A DNA stretch of 64,000 nucleotides, taken from contig OY282605.1 of the NCBI GenBank assembly GCA_958298945.1, positions 113,456,267-113,520,266 of the forward strand, in the 5' to 3' direction. This document shows positions 46,512 through 56,284 of this stretch, one piece after another. Under the pieces are notes generated by a model that was not told the DNA's origin, did no database searches, and saw nothing but the letters and a program-made list of their open reading frames with translations. The DNA is from Atherix ibis. Lineage: Eukaryota > Arthropoda > Insecta > Diptera > Athericidae. How positions within the stretch are numbered: the stretch's first letter is position 1; every line of letters begins with the position of its first letter. Made by a program: the position numbers and the translations under genes.

Positions 46512-47345
46512 CAAGATGTGGCAGAAAAGTAATAGACGTCTTCCATTGGGAAAATTTTGCTACTCACAAGTACTTTTAACTACTCGCAGCTACTCTTGCT
46601 CATATAAATGAGTAAATCGCATGAGTAGTTACGGATACAATTTATGGTAGGGGGATTTTAGTTCCCAAATTGAAAATAGATGGTTTCGTTGGTTGTGTTA
46701 AAGTGTCATATTTTTGTTTTTATTTTACTTCTATCAGAAAATTTACTTCTATCAGAAAATTTTGCGTTCCATTGGGCATCTACTCCCAAGTACTTGTAAG
46801 TAGCAATATTTTCCCAATGAAACACAGCTAATGTTATCTTAAGCAGCTACTTATATATCGGTGGAGGTGCTGTTCCTCTGGAATCGACTTCAGCTCCTCG
46901 GATGCTACGAGTATACTCACCAATCCTTTGGATGATATAGACAATACAAAGATAACGTGTTTTCCAGTAATTGTTGATCTTGAGAAACGAAAAATAGCCA
47001 CACAGACTATGGTCAGGTGGATAGGGGAGCTGCGGAACTACAGGAACCTGTTGATGGAGACTAACGTGTGCTGGATAATAGAGCATCTAAGTTTTTGCAA
47101 AAACCAATTTAACACAAAGAACCTTCTTTTCTAAGCCTTTTGATCCAAGTTTAACATTTTCATCGAAGCCTCGTTCAGAGATGTTTATCTTCCACTGCTT
47201 CTCAGTCGTCTATGCCATCGAAAAATTCGTGCTTTTGAAAAGGAATGCTTCCATTTTTTTTGTAACGCGCTATAAAAATGCAACTTTGCTTATCACGTTC
47301 TATTGGGTTGCATAGTTGCCCTTACCACTTTTACAGCATGTCTTA
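46512..47345 (-). mobile_element. Mariner family C relict, internally deleted
   Basis: The left end CAAGATGTGGCAGAAAAGTA after TA (46510-46511) matches the left end of the element at 53961 (CAAGGTATGGCAGAAAAGTA). The right end near 47323-47345 (ACCACTTTTACAGCATGTCT) is its degraded inverse. Near the right end TTTTTTGTAACGCGCTATAA resembles the 5' leader of the 53961-55562 copy. No transposase frame survives. Confidence 0.6.
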
Positions 47346-47479
47346 AAGGTTTTAACCATAAAGCATAGTAAGAAGCATATTTGATTAATAGTATTAATTA
47401 ACGTGAAAGGTTATGGGGAGCAAACATCCATCAAAGTTTCTTCTGCTAAGGTGTGTTTATGATAAGTCTAAGTATTTTA

Positions 47480-48105
47480 GTAACTCACACGACCGGTGTG
47501 GATAGTTCTTGAACAAAGGGATTAGTATGAAATGGAACTTCTTATAACGAGACACAAAAGAAATTTTGAGATCATGGTCAGGATGGATAACAGTATTGCG
47601 AACATGAAAAGGGAGTGTTGACGAGTGTACGTTGTATTTTTAATTGAAGTGATTGTATTTAACGTGAATTGTAAAGCTTAGTAGGACCCCAGAGTCTAGT
47701 CCGTAAGTCCAGATGAGTTTTAGTAGGGTATTGTATAAAAGTTTTTTGCTGTCTACTGTAAGCTTATAACGTCTTCTTAGTTCTTGTCTTTTAAGAACTG
47801 TCTATGGGTTCTATGTCAAGCATTTGTCTATGTTCAGTTCGAGGTACCGAACTTCGGTATGTTGTGGTATTTCGCAGCAATTAAGGTATATGGGCGGACA
47901 AGGTTCACGGTAGAGAGTTAAAGTCACGTGGGTGGCTTCTCCACCTGGTAGACCAGTTCTGAAGGATTTGGATTCTTTTATTATTTTAGGACTAGGAAAA
48001 AGATAGAAGGAAGGATCCTTTTGAGTTTCCAGAGTAAGTACGGGTGACAAACTCTATCAAAAGCTTGACTCATATCTCTCTGACATTATGGTTCAATTTT
48101 TGATA
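47480..48105 (-). pseudogene. Jockey-clade RT thumb and C-terminal fragment
   Basis: On the minus strand TLYREPCPPIYLNCCEIPQ and TEVRYLELNIDKCLT are followed by RRRYKLTVDSKKLLYNTLLK and LIWTYGLD, then PFHVRNTVIHPDHDLKI. These are jockey-clade segments downstream of YADD. A trace of the palm QAFDRV block lies near 48050-48085. Broken by stops and frameshifts. Confidence 0.75.
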
Positions 48106-48109
48106 CTTT

Positions 48110-50950
48110 ATATGTAAGATCTCTAAAATAAGAGTGAGAATCCATTCTGTAGCGCCATGACGTTAAGGCCATTTGGCAACTATAATTTTCTTGTCTTCAC
48201 TAATTAAACTGGTTTAACGTAAGTTGAAGAGAGCAATTAGAAATTGCAAAAAATTGCTTTAAAAATTAAAAAGAGGGCTGGAAAAATAAAAATTCGGGCT
48301 TAAAAGCACCAAAATAAAAAGGATTTATACTCAAAATAAAGAATATATTCAGTTGAACGCCACAGGAATGGCATAAAGGATGAAAGTGGTTACAGAGAAG
48401 TAAATCATGGAGGAAACTAGTATGACCAATCCTGATTTTGGAAAGATTTCTTGACCAGTAGACAGGTTCTACTATTTGTCTTCACATACCCTAAGATGTT
48501 AAAAGGTATTTGGTCCGGTAGATGCGATCTTCGCCAGCTGACCATCCCACTCATCGCCGAGGATACCAGCATAACCTCGAACTCAACGCATTTCAATATT
48601 TTGGTTGTTCCACAATCAGTAATGAGTGCAGGTAAGAACCGATTAAACTAATAAGCCCCAAATGACCTCCAAGGCTGCACGACACTATTGCTTCAAAATC
48701 AGGACTATTTTCATAAAAAACAGACAATAATTTTGAAAAATCAATTAAAATTTGGGCAATAAAAATATCAAAAATTTCTATTTTTAATAGAAATTCCCTT
48801 TTAAAATTAGAAATTTTCGTAATGGAAATTAAAATTTTTGATTAAATTAATTTTGCATCTTTAAAAATATTACAGTTAAAATGCACACATTTTCAGCGAC
48901 TTAAGCGTAATTGCATGATGACTTTACGTTCCAATTTACTGTAAAATAAAACGTTTAAAAAAAATTTCAATTGTAAAATTCTTAAAAAAATTATAATTTT
49001 AATTGATAGTTATGAAAAAAAAATGAAAAAAAATTACCAAATTATTCAGAGAGAAAAATATAGAAAAAAGTTTACAATTTCTGGCAAAATTAAGTAGTTT
49101 CAATTTTAAAAATTAATATTTTTTATAATGGAATAAAATTTTTTAAATTTTTTTTCAAATTTTAAAAATTTTAAAAATATTATTTAATTATGACAAAATA
49201 GTAATACATGTCATTTAAGAAAAAAAATAATTGTTTTTAAAGCGTTTTGTAAGAAAATGTAAGAAATTTACGAATCATGGGGAAAATTTTCATTAATTTT
49301 TTTTCATATTAAATTTTTTTTTTTGTTAATTAAAAAAAATTAAGATGAACAAAAAATAAAATTGTTATTAATTTTTATAACAATTGAAGAAAGTGTTTTG
49401 ATTAAAAAATTAATTGAATTTAATTGGAAAGTATTCCATCCGCCGGAAAGATCCACCGGATTTCCTTAGAATTTTAAATATTTTTTCTAAATTATAAAAA
49501 TTAAAAAGAAAATGTCGAATAAATTTCCATAATTTTGATAAAACCAAAAATTCTGGTCCTTTGCATTACACGAACTTTAGACACATTCGATCATGCCTCT
49601 ATTATCATAATTTTTTTTTTCCAACAAGGAAATATGTCAAAGGTTAAGATTAATCGAATTTTCGACAATTTAATATCGTTTTTTTTTTTGGTAAAATATT
49701 TTTATTAACTTAAGAAATGACATTTTATTACGTTCGACAACAATGCGACTCTGCGGCACAGGTGAATGGAGCAGACATGAACGGTCCAGCATTGGTATTG
49801 GTCCAGTGCCATGGTTTATGGGGTTCTGCATTGATAGTCTGGTGCCGGAACAGCATGGAGCCAAAATGATTCCGATGAAAATTAGGCGCTATGAATATGA
49901 TTAGACGGACTGGACCTGCGCCGTATATTTATAGGTAAGTACCTATTTTTTTCTCCCAAGTGGTTACATGTGTATGTTTGGTCAAACTTCGTCCCTCGGA
50001 TTAAGCCGCCAAGCAGACAAAAGCCAGACAACATCATAACCATCGACAAGACGCCGTTTGTTGATACTCGTTGAATGGTCAAAAATCTACATTTGTTGGG
50101 CCTAACGATATTGGGACCCAGAATTGTCACTTAATATTTAATTTTGTTTTATTGTTACCATTCAGATCGGAGGTCATTAATACAATTCAAGTCACAATGG
50201 ATTTAACAATATTTCCTCAAATAAACTAAAATTTATTGTTAGCTTTGAAGTTTTTATATTTTATGATTTTTATGATTCCGTTGGATGTTCGTCGTTACAT
50301 TTTGTTTTATTTTGTATTGTACGAAAATTACCCCAAACATTTACATACTATTTGATGCTATTTGGTTGTGATGATTTTAGAAATAATTTTTTTTTTTTGT
50401 AAAGTAATTTTCCTTAATTTTCTGTGCGTTTTTTTCTTTATTTCTTTTAAACGCATGTGACCGTATTTATGTGGTCAATCGTATCTTAACATTAGCATAA
50501 GTTGAGTGTTTTTATGTTAATTCATATAAAAAATATGTCTTTTTTTTGTAAATAATTACAATGCATTTAAGAGACGAGAATATCTCAATTTTATTATTAA
50601 AATAAAATTAGAAAATTTATTCAAAAAAAAAAATAGTTTTGTATTCATTAAGGTAAAGTGGATTAATTTGGTTGAAAGTGTAAATCTTTGATCTTTAGTG
50701 TCTTAATTAGTACTCATAAAAATTTTGATATATAAATAAGTCAATAATTTTCAACTGAATCTTAGAAAAGCTCAAAAAAGTTTAAGCAAAATATCAGAAA
50801 TATTTTTTTTTTTTTTTTGAAAATGAATCTTTTTAAATATAAAATAATTTTTAATATTTTACTTAAATTTTATTTATTTATAATCCTATTCAGATAAGTT
50901 TGCAATTAAAAAAAATATTTTACAAAAAAGCATCGTCATTAAAAGAGAAA
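48110..50950. other. Intergenic DNA without recognised genes
   Basis: 48330-48700 and 49730-50150 are GC-richer islands without a recognisable product. The rest is strongly AT-rich with homopolymer runs. Confidence 0.4.
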
Positions 50951-50954
50951 AAAG

Positions 50955-51045
50955 TGAATGTAAAATGTGGTGTAACTCAAGGAAATATTCTTGTACCTAT
51001 CCTATACAAGGTTCTTGCCTTAGATATTGTAGTTTTTTATGTTTC
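50955..51045 (+). pseudogene. Isolated reverse transcriptase motif (GxTQGN block)
   Basis: The plus strand reads VKCGVTQGNILVPILYKVLA then LDIVVF, a decayed copy of the GVPQGSVLGPILYNIF block of jockey-clade RT. Nothing else of the element is recognisable. Confidence 0.5.
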
Positions 51046-51229
51046 TAGAGTATTTAACGATGAGGAATTTGTTTCCTAATTTTTTAAAGAGATTTTTCTA
51101 CAGGAAATACAGAATGCTTTTTGAGTTCCACATTGAAATTTTCTTTTAATAACTTTTAAATTAAATATAATTTTAAGATTTATATTTTGTTGATTGAAAA
51201 TGTTATTTTTCATAACATTTTCGCAAACT

Positions 51230-51990
51230 TCTGATGGTATTTCGGCAATTTACAATAAAATTGGGAGGGTACAAATCAAGGGATGGTGGGGGCCAGTCGA
51301 TATCAACACTTTTTGATATAATTCAGCCTGGAAAAATTTCTCTCAAAATTTGCACCGTCGCACGAGCTGTGTATGAACAACAACCGTTTTGTTGGAACCA
51401 CATATTTTGTAGGATTACATATCCCGATAGCTGTCGCCAGCAACTGTTACAGCATTGCCTCCAGCATTCTCAAAGAAATATAGATCAATGATGCCGCCGG
51501 CTCAAATGCCCGCACCATACAGTTACTCTACGAGGGTGTAGTGGTCTTTGGTGTATCAGTTGAGGGTTTTTAAAGCCCCAATAGTGGCTATTTTGTTTAT
51601 TAACAAAGCCAGCCAAGTCGAAGTGTGCTTCATCGCTCATAATGATTTTTTGACCAAAATGGTGGTCGTCTATACTGAGCTGTAAAGCTCAAGCACTCCA
51701 GTCTCGCCACCTGCAGCTATTGTGTTAATTGAATTTTAAACGGATAAAAAAGAAATCTTTCATGACATGACGGAAATATTCCCAATTCTTGTGCACGGCG
51801 TCGATGAGAGGTACCCGGACATTCAGCAACACTCTACCTCAATGTATCAATCTTTTCAGGTGTACGTTGGCTTAATTGTCGCCTAGTCTTCGCTATATCT
51901 TCCAGTGTATGCATATTTTCAAAATTATTCATTACACGCTAAATGGTTGACTTACTCGGCATATGATTAACATAACTTTCTCCTCGTATT
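51230..51990 (-). pseudogene. DDE transposase relict (Tc1/mariner superfamily), minus strand
   Basis: Across frameshifts the minus strand gives EDIAKTRRQLSQRTPEKIDT, RRRAQELGIFPS, YPFKIQLTQ, IIMSDEAHFDLAGFVNKQN, NPQLIHQRPLHPRRVTVWCG and FFENAGGNAVTVAGDSYRDM. Then comes a QQNG version of the QQDG block, where the second catalytic Asp is Asn, and a WPPP-SLDL remnant. The first catalytic block MSDEAHF is intact. This is the same broad family as 12240-13140, in the opposite orientation. A possible outer end is AAAAAGCACCCTGTA near 52110. Confidence 0.75.
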
Positions 51991-51999
51991 CGTAATTGA

Positions 52000-52815
52000 A
52001 CAATTATTTAAATAAAATGTTTTAATAATTTCACAAAATAAATTGCTTTTGATTACTCTCTCTGACAGTTAAATGCCAACAGATAAATATCATCCAAAAC
52101 AAAATCGAAAAAGCACCCTGTATTTATATTCAAAAATTTAAAAGGTTTTCAATAAAAATTATACGACAAAAACTTTCTAATAATTGTGAATTTTTTTCGA
52201 ATTATAATATTTTTCCATGGTCCTAAACTATATAATACCTAAAGTTACGATATCCCTAAATGTACTGAGATCATTGTCCATTTTAATAAGCCACGTCTCT
52301 GCCTGCAATATTTTATAAATTTTCATACTTAAACTATAAAGCCGGTGATTCAAGCACTGAAGTATAACAGTAAATAAACAAAAAAGTGTTCATGTAACAT
52401 TTACTTTTCGTCATATATAATACCCCTCAATTAACCTTCATGGCAGTGTGATACATCAAATATTGAAAGTCCTTGATAAATAGTAGAATTTAAACATACA
52501 TGCAAGACCTAAAAAATCTTATATCAGGTTCGACTGTTGAACTATTTGAACTTACAAACTAGAATTCTAAATCTGTACTAAGCCTTACAATTCCCTTTGT
52601 ACCATATCTACTCAGTCAGAAGTCCTTCGAACACTTGAGAATTCTCCTTATTATATTCGAATCAGTATCAAACGTAGTAAGTGCCTGTCATTCGTTAGTA
52701 AACTCAATAAAACTATCCGTTACTTGTAATAGTTAAAGTAACTAAGAGCTTTATTCAGTTTAAAAACTTTCCGTAATATAAAATTATTAAAAGAAAAAAA
52801 AATACAATTTTTTCC
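52000..52815. other. AT-rich intergenic DNA
   Basis: No gene or defined repeat seen. Short stretches may be eroded retroelement sequence. Confidence 0.35.
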
Positions 52816-52817
52816 TC

Positions 52818-52890
52818 ATAAATGTTGGTCTACCTGAAGGCATTATGCTTAGTCCGGTACTATACAATATTTCTGAAACAAATACATTAT
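52818..52890 (+). pseudogene. Isolated reverse transcriptase motif (GLPEG block)
   Basis: The plus strand reads NVGLPEGIMLSPVLYNIS, a decayed GxPQGSxLSPxLYNI block of non-LTR RT. No other part is recognisable nearby. Confidence 0.45.
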
Positions 52891-53479
52891 CGTTTTTGTG
52901 TGTTACAAGGAAAACCTTAAAAGAATTATTTTTTGTTTTTTTCTGAAGCATATCTGAACGAATTGTGAAAAATTTTGATAAGAAAAAAATATCTCGAAAA
53001 CGGACGTTAAAATTAAAATTAGTTTAATTGAAGTAAAAATTAATAACAAAAAATATATTATTCAATTTAAAGTGATTTCCTCATAAAGTGCTGGCAGTAT
53101 TGAAATATAAAATTTTTTTTATGAAGCTCTGATTTTGCTTTCTAAAACAAGAGTTAACAAATTTTTTGTTATTATTATTTTTAATGTGGTCAACAGCGCA
53201 AGACAAACCCAGGACAGTTGAAAAAATACTGAATATCTGTATGGACAACAGGGAGAAATCCCTTCCGAAACAGTCAAACTTCTGATTTTGTATCGAAATT
53301 TCACACCGGACTCTCAGGCGACGGCTGCCTAAAGAGGGTATGGTGATATGCTAGAAAGCTAAGACGGCACATCGGCAATAATGAAAAAAAGTTGCAAAAA
53401 AAAAAATTTGATAAAAAAGTTAATTATTATTATTTTCTTTTTAAAAAAAAAAAAAAAACAAAATATTTTGTAAGAAAAT

Positions 53480-53955
53480 AAACTAATTGGAATTTTGTGT
53501 GGATTTTAAGGGCTGCTTTTCGGATGAGACAATACTTCAGGATTTGACTGAGAAAATAAGGTCGGGCTGGCTCCAACTGTCAAACATTCTGTTTTCATAA
53601 TGGTATGGTCAGTTATAACCAAAAAAAAGTATCACCAAAAAAAGGTGAAGTTTCATGAGAGCTGCGCAATCCAAGAGGATTTCACAAGACAAGCGACTTT
53701 AACAAATGGGGGATTGGTTTAGTGAAAGCAAAAACCAGATTTAAATTGCACAATGGAACCAAATTTTAACCGAAAAAATTATCATGGTACTCGATTGGTC
53801 AGGAAATTCCTCAGACATGAACCCAGTTGAGGACATCTGACAGTTCGTAAAGACGGAAATAGCAAAAATTTCTCATGCAACCAAACGTAAAGCTAATAGA
53901 GACTCTCCTTAGAATTTGCCATCATAGCTGAAAAATTGAAGTACAACAGTATCGA
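53480..53955 (+). pseudogene. Tc1-like transposase relict
   Basis: Blocks MVWSVIT near 53602, then VLDWSGNSSDMNPVEDI near 53790-53840 and QFVKTEIAKISHATK (as in DWPGNSPDMNPIENLW of Tc1-like transposases) are in the right order with broken frames between. The catalytic middle region is not recognisable. It ends where mariner C starts. Confidence 0.65.
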
Positions 53956-53960
53956 CAGTA

Positions 53961-55562
53961 CAAGGTATGGCAGAAAAGTAATGATACTGATCTTATTTTT
54001 TTCCAAGTAGTTCCCTTGGACAGCTATAAATCTACGGAGGCGTTGTACCCAATCTTAAGGTGCTGAAAGGCTTCAACTGGAATTACCTTTAGCTTGTCGG
54101 TTACACGCTTTTCTATGAAGACACACTTACGAGGTCTGTTCAAAAAGTATCGCAAATTTTGAATTTCTGCGGGTTACGTATATTCGATTTTTTTGTGGCG
54201 GTATGTTGGTACTCATGTCAAGTTCGGCCATTTTGAATGTTCAGTTAATTTTTCGACAGCTGCTTTGCTTGCAGGTATTTTGGCTCGTCTTTGATTTTTG
54301 CCCAATCCAAAAAATTGATCAAAGAATCTGGATCAAATTTTGTGTGAAAAACAAACTTAATTGCGCGGACGCATTCCGAATGTTAACTGTGGTATATGGT
54401 GAAGCTACCTTGGACCGAAGCAACGTTTATCAATGGTACAAAATGATCTCAGAGGGCCGAGAAGATGTGAACGATGAAAAGCCAAGTTCGGTCGAATGTG
54501 AAGGTTTTGCTTACAGTTTTCCTCAGGCGTGGTGCAACATGAGTTCTTGCCATAAGGTAGAACGGTCAATAAGGAATATTACCTGCAAGTTATGAGCAAG
54601 TTGCGTGAAGCAATCCGCCAGAAACGCCCGGATTTGTGGAAGAAAAAAATTGGCGTTTGCACCACGCATCGGTGCTTGTGCGCGAATTTTTGACCAAAAA
54701 CAATACACAAATAACGCCGCAGCCACCGAATTACTCAGATTTGGCCCCTTGTGACTTTTTCTTGTTCCCGAAACTGAAGAGCCCCATGAAAGGAGGACGC
54801 TACGCTCCGATTGAGGAGATAAAGACAGCATTGAAGGAAGAACTGAACAAGATCACAAAAAATGATTTTTTGAAGTGCTTCGAGGATTGGAAAAAAACGT
54901 TGGCACAAGTGTATAATATCTGGTGGGGATTACTTTGAAGGGAACAAAATAGATATTCGTGAATAAATAAATAATTTTCGAAAAAACACAAAATTCGCGA
55001 TACTTTTTGAACAGACCTCGTAGATCTTGTGAACAGAGGGGGAAGGCAGAATTCCTTATTCCGACAAAAACTTGTTTATGGAGATGGCCGTGATTGGGCA
55101 TATGAATTTCTGCAATGTCCGATCTGCTGAGAAGAACTCCTTTTTTCTGAGATTTTGAAGGACTCACACATGACTTTTAAAGAGCTCTCACTCGTTTCAC
55201 ATTTTCATTTGTTGTGCATGGTGAAGGTGTCCCTGAACAACTTTCGTCTTTCTTTAATTCTCAGCCCTTCAAAAATGTCTTAAGCCATCAAAAAACTTGA
55301 ATATTTCCCATAGAATCGTTGCAACTTTTTGTAAGTTAAACTTACAGATTCACCAAGCTTAGCACAAAATTGCATACTGCAAATTTTACTGTTCCTATTT
55401 TTGTAATGCAATATAAAAACACAACCTTAGTTAATAGATCCTAAGGCATCGTGTTATTAAGAGATGAGGTTGAAATTTTAAAAGCACGTCTAGAAAGGAC
55501 TATAGTACAAGTTATGTTAAGAAAAAGTATATAACATTGCCAGACTTTTCTGCAATACCTTA
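53961..55562 (-). mobile_element. Mariner family C, host of a nested mariner A
   Basis: Left end CAAGGTATGGCAGAAAAGTA follows TA (53959-53960). The right end (reverse complement of ATTGCAGAAAAGT, then TATT-GCAG) is at about 55538-55562, followed by TA at 55563-55564. Minus-strand pieces outside 54130-55020 fit one mariner. They are FCAKLGESVSLTYKKLQRFY and TNENVKRVRALLKSH on the right, and a C-terminal KLKVIPVEAFQHLK remnant on the left at 53990-54125. The middle of the transposase is missing. Its two halves are separated by the complete 54130-55020 element. Confidence 0.75.
54130..55020 (+). mobile_element. Mariner family A, complete ends, TA-flanked, internal deletion
   Basis: The ends CGAGGTCTGTTCAAAAAGTA and its inverse TACTTTTTGAACAGACCTCG are flanked by TA at 54128-54129 and 55021-55022. 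At 891 bp it is shorter than a full mariner. The transposase reads QRIWIKFCVKNKLNCADAFR and SNVYQWYKMISEGREDVNDE (helix-turn-helix region). It then jumps across the first catalytic block to NKEYYLQ-like sequence, REAIRQKRPDLW, a damaged second catalytic block (DNAPAH lost) and PNYSDLAPCDFFLFPKLKSP, ending in the C-terminal region. It cannot encode active transposase but both ends look usable. Confidence 0.93.
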
Positions 55563-55676
55563 TATGCCTCACTGAATTAAAAGCCAAAGGAGGATTCTCC
55601 TCCAAGTATTCAATTGACTTTTTTTTATTAATATGAATTTACTTTTGCCAATATTTTTTTTCCTTTGTTTATCGTA
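55563..55676. other. Spacer
   Basis: Short AT-rich DNA between mariner C and the jockey 3' end. Confidence 0.4.
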
Positions 55677-55732
55677 TCTACAACTACGTTAACATTGTAA
55701 CGAGATACTTTAATAACAGGAGAGAGAGAGAT

Positions 55733-55810
55733 GCCGGCCCGGTAGTCAAAGAGTCGATAGCGTACTGGACTATCATCCAAGGGGTAGTGGGTTCGAATCC
55801 CACTAATGTT
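55733..55810 (+). tRNA. tRNA-like sequence (tRNA pseudogene or SINE head)
   Basis: A perfect T-arm is present: stem GTGGG/CCCAC with loop TTCGAAT at 55787-55803. It contains a consensus B box GGTTCGAATCC (55790-55800). An A-box-like TAGTCAAAGAG (55743-55753) and an anticodon-arm-like TGGACTATCATCCA (about 55765-55779) precede it. The 3' acceptor strand does not pair with the 5' side (GCCGGCC), and the anticodon stem is imperfect. This suggests a decayed tRNA or tRNA-derived SINE rather than a working gene. A GA repeat (55720-55730) lies just upstream. Confidence 0.55.
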
Positions 55811-56052
55811 TTCCTTTCCATTTATACTTTAATTTCCTTATCTAGATATCGTAGCGCTTAGAACATGCATATCAGTATTAATATAACTTGAAATTATAGT
55901 TTAAAAAAAACTATAACAGGAAAGGGACGTGTATGAGTAAACACCCATTGGCGTTTCTCTACCCAACAAGTCATGTTAACTTTTGACAAATTTCTTTTTG
56001 AACGCCGGTGATTGTTTAGGGGGAAAGTAACAGAAGAAAACTTTCTAATAAG

Positions 56053-56152
56053 AGGATTATTGCGATAGGAAAATCGCAAATGAAACTTTTTATAACGAGA
56101 ACAGGATTATTGTGATAGGATAATCGGAAATGGAACTTTTTATAACGAGAAC
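56053..56152. repeat. Two tandem copies of a 50-bp segment
   Basis: AGGATTATTGCGATAGGAAA... (56053-56102) is followed directly by AGGATTATTGTGATAGGATA... (56103-56152), about 90% identical by eye. It lies inside the jockey C-terminal relict. Confidence 0.85.
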
Positions 56153-56284
56153 AAAGGGAACATTTAATTTACGATAAATTACTTTGTTGCGAACATAGAA
56201 TGAAGTATCAACCGATTTTTTTGGAGGATTTTCGATCGTATAGTTAAAAGAATATTAATGAGTAACCCGTGAGGGTTATAGACT

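Larger units (their letters stand above)
55677..56280 (-). pseudogene. Jockey-family ORF2 C-terminus and 3' end
   Basis: The minus strand reads a jockey C-terminus: NKVIYRKLNVPFV near 56150, YKKFHLRFSYRNNPLIRKFS and FPLNNHRRSKRNLSK. The 3' UTR signature GAGAAACGCCAATGGGTGTT follows at about 55940-55962. The far 3' end (reverse of ATCTACAACTACGTTAACAT at 55677-55696) matches the jockey tail at 22.37 kb. A tRNA-like insert lies within the 3' UTR. Confidence 0.7.

Noticed and set aside
55691..55810. tRNA with a long acceptor pairing AACATT (55691) to AATGTT (55805)
   Set aside because: The spacing of 120 bases and the intervening GA repeat do not fit a tRNA fold; the AACATT lies in the jockey tail and the match is probably chance.
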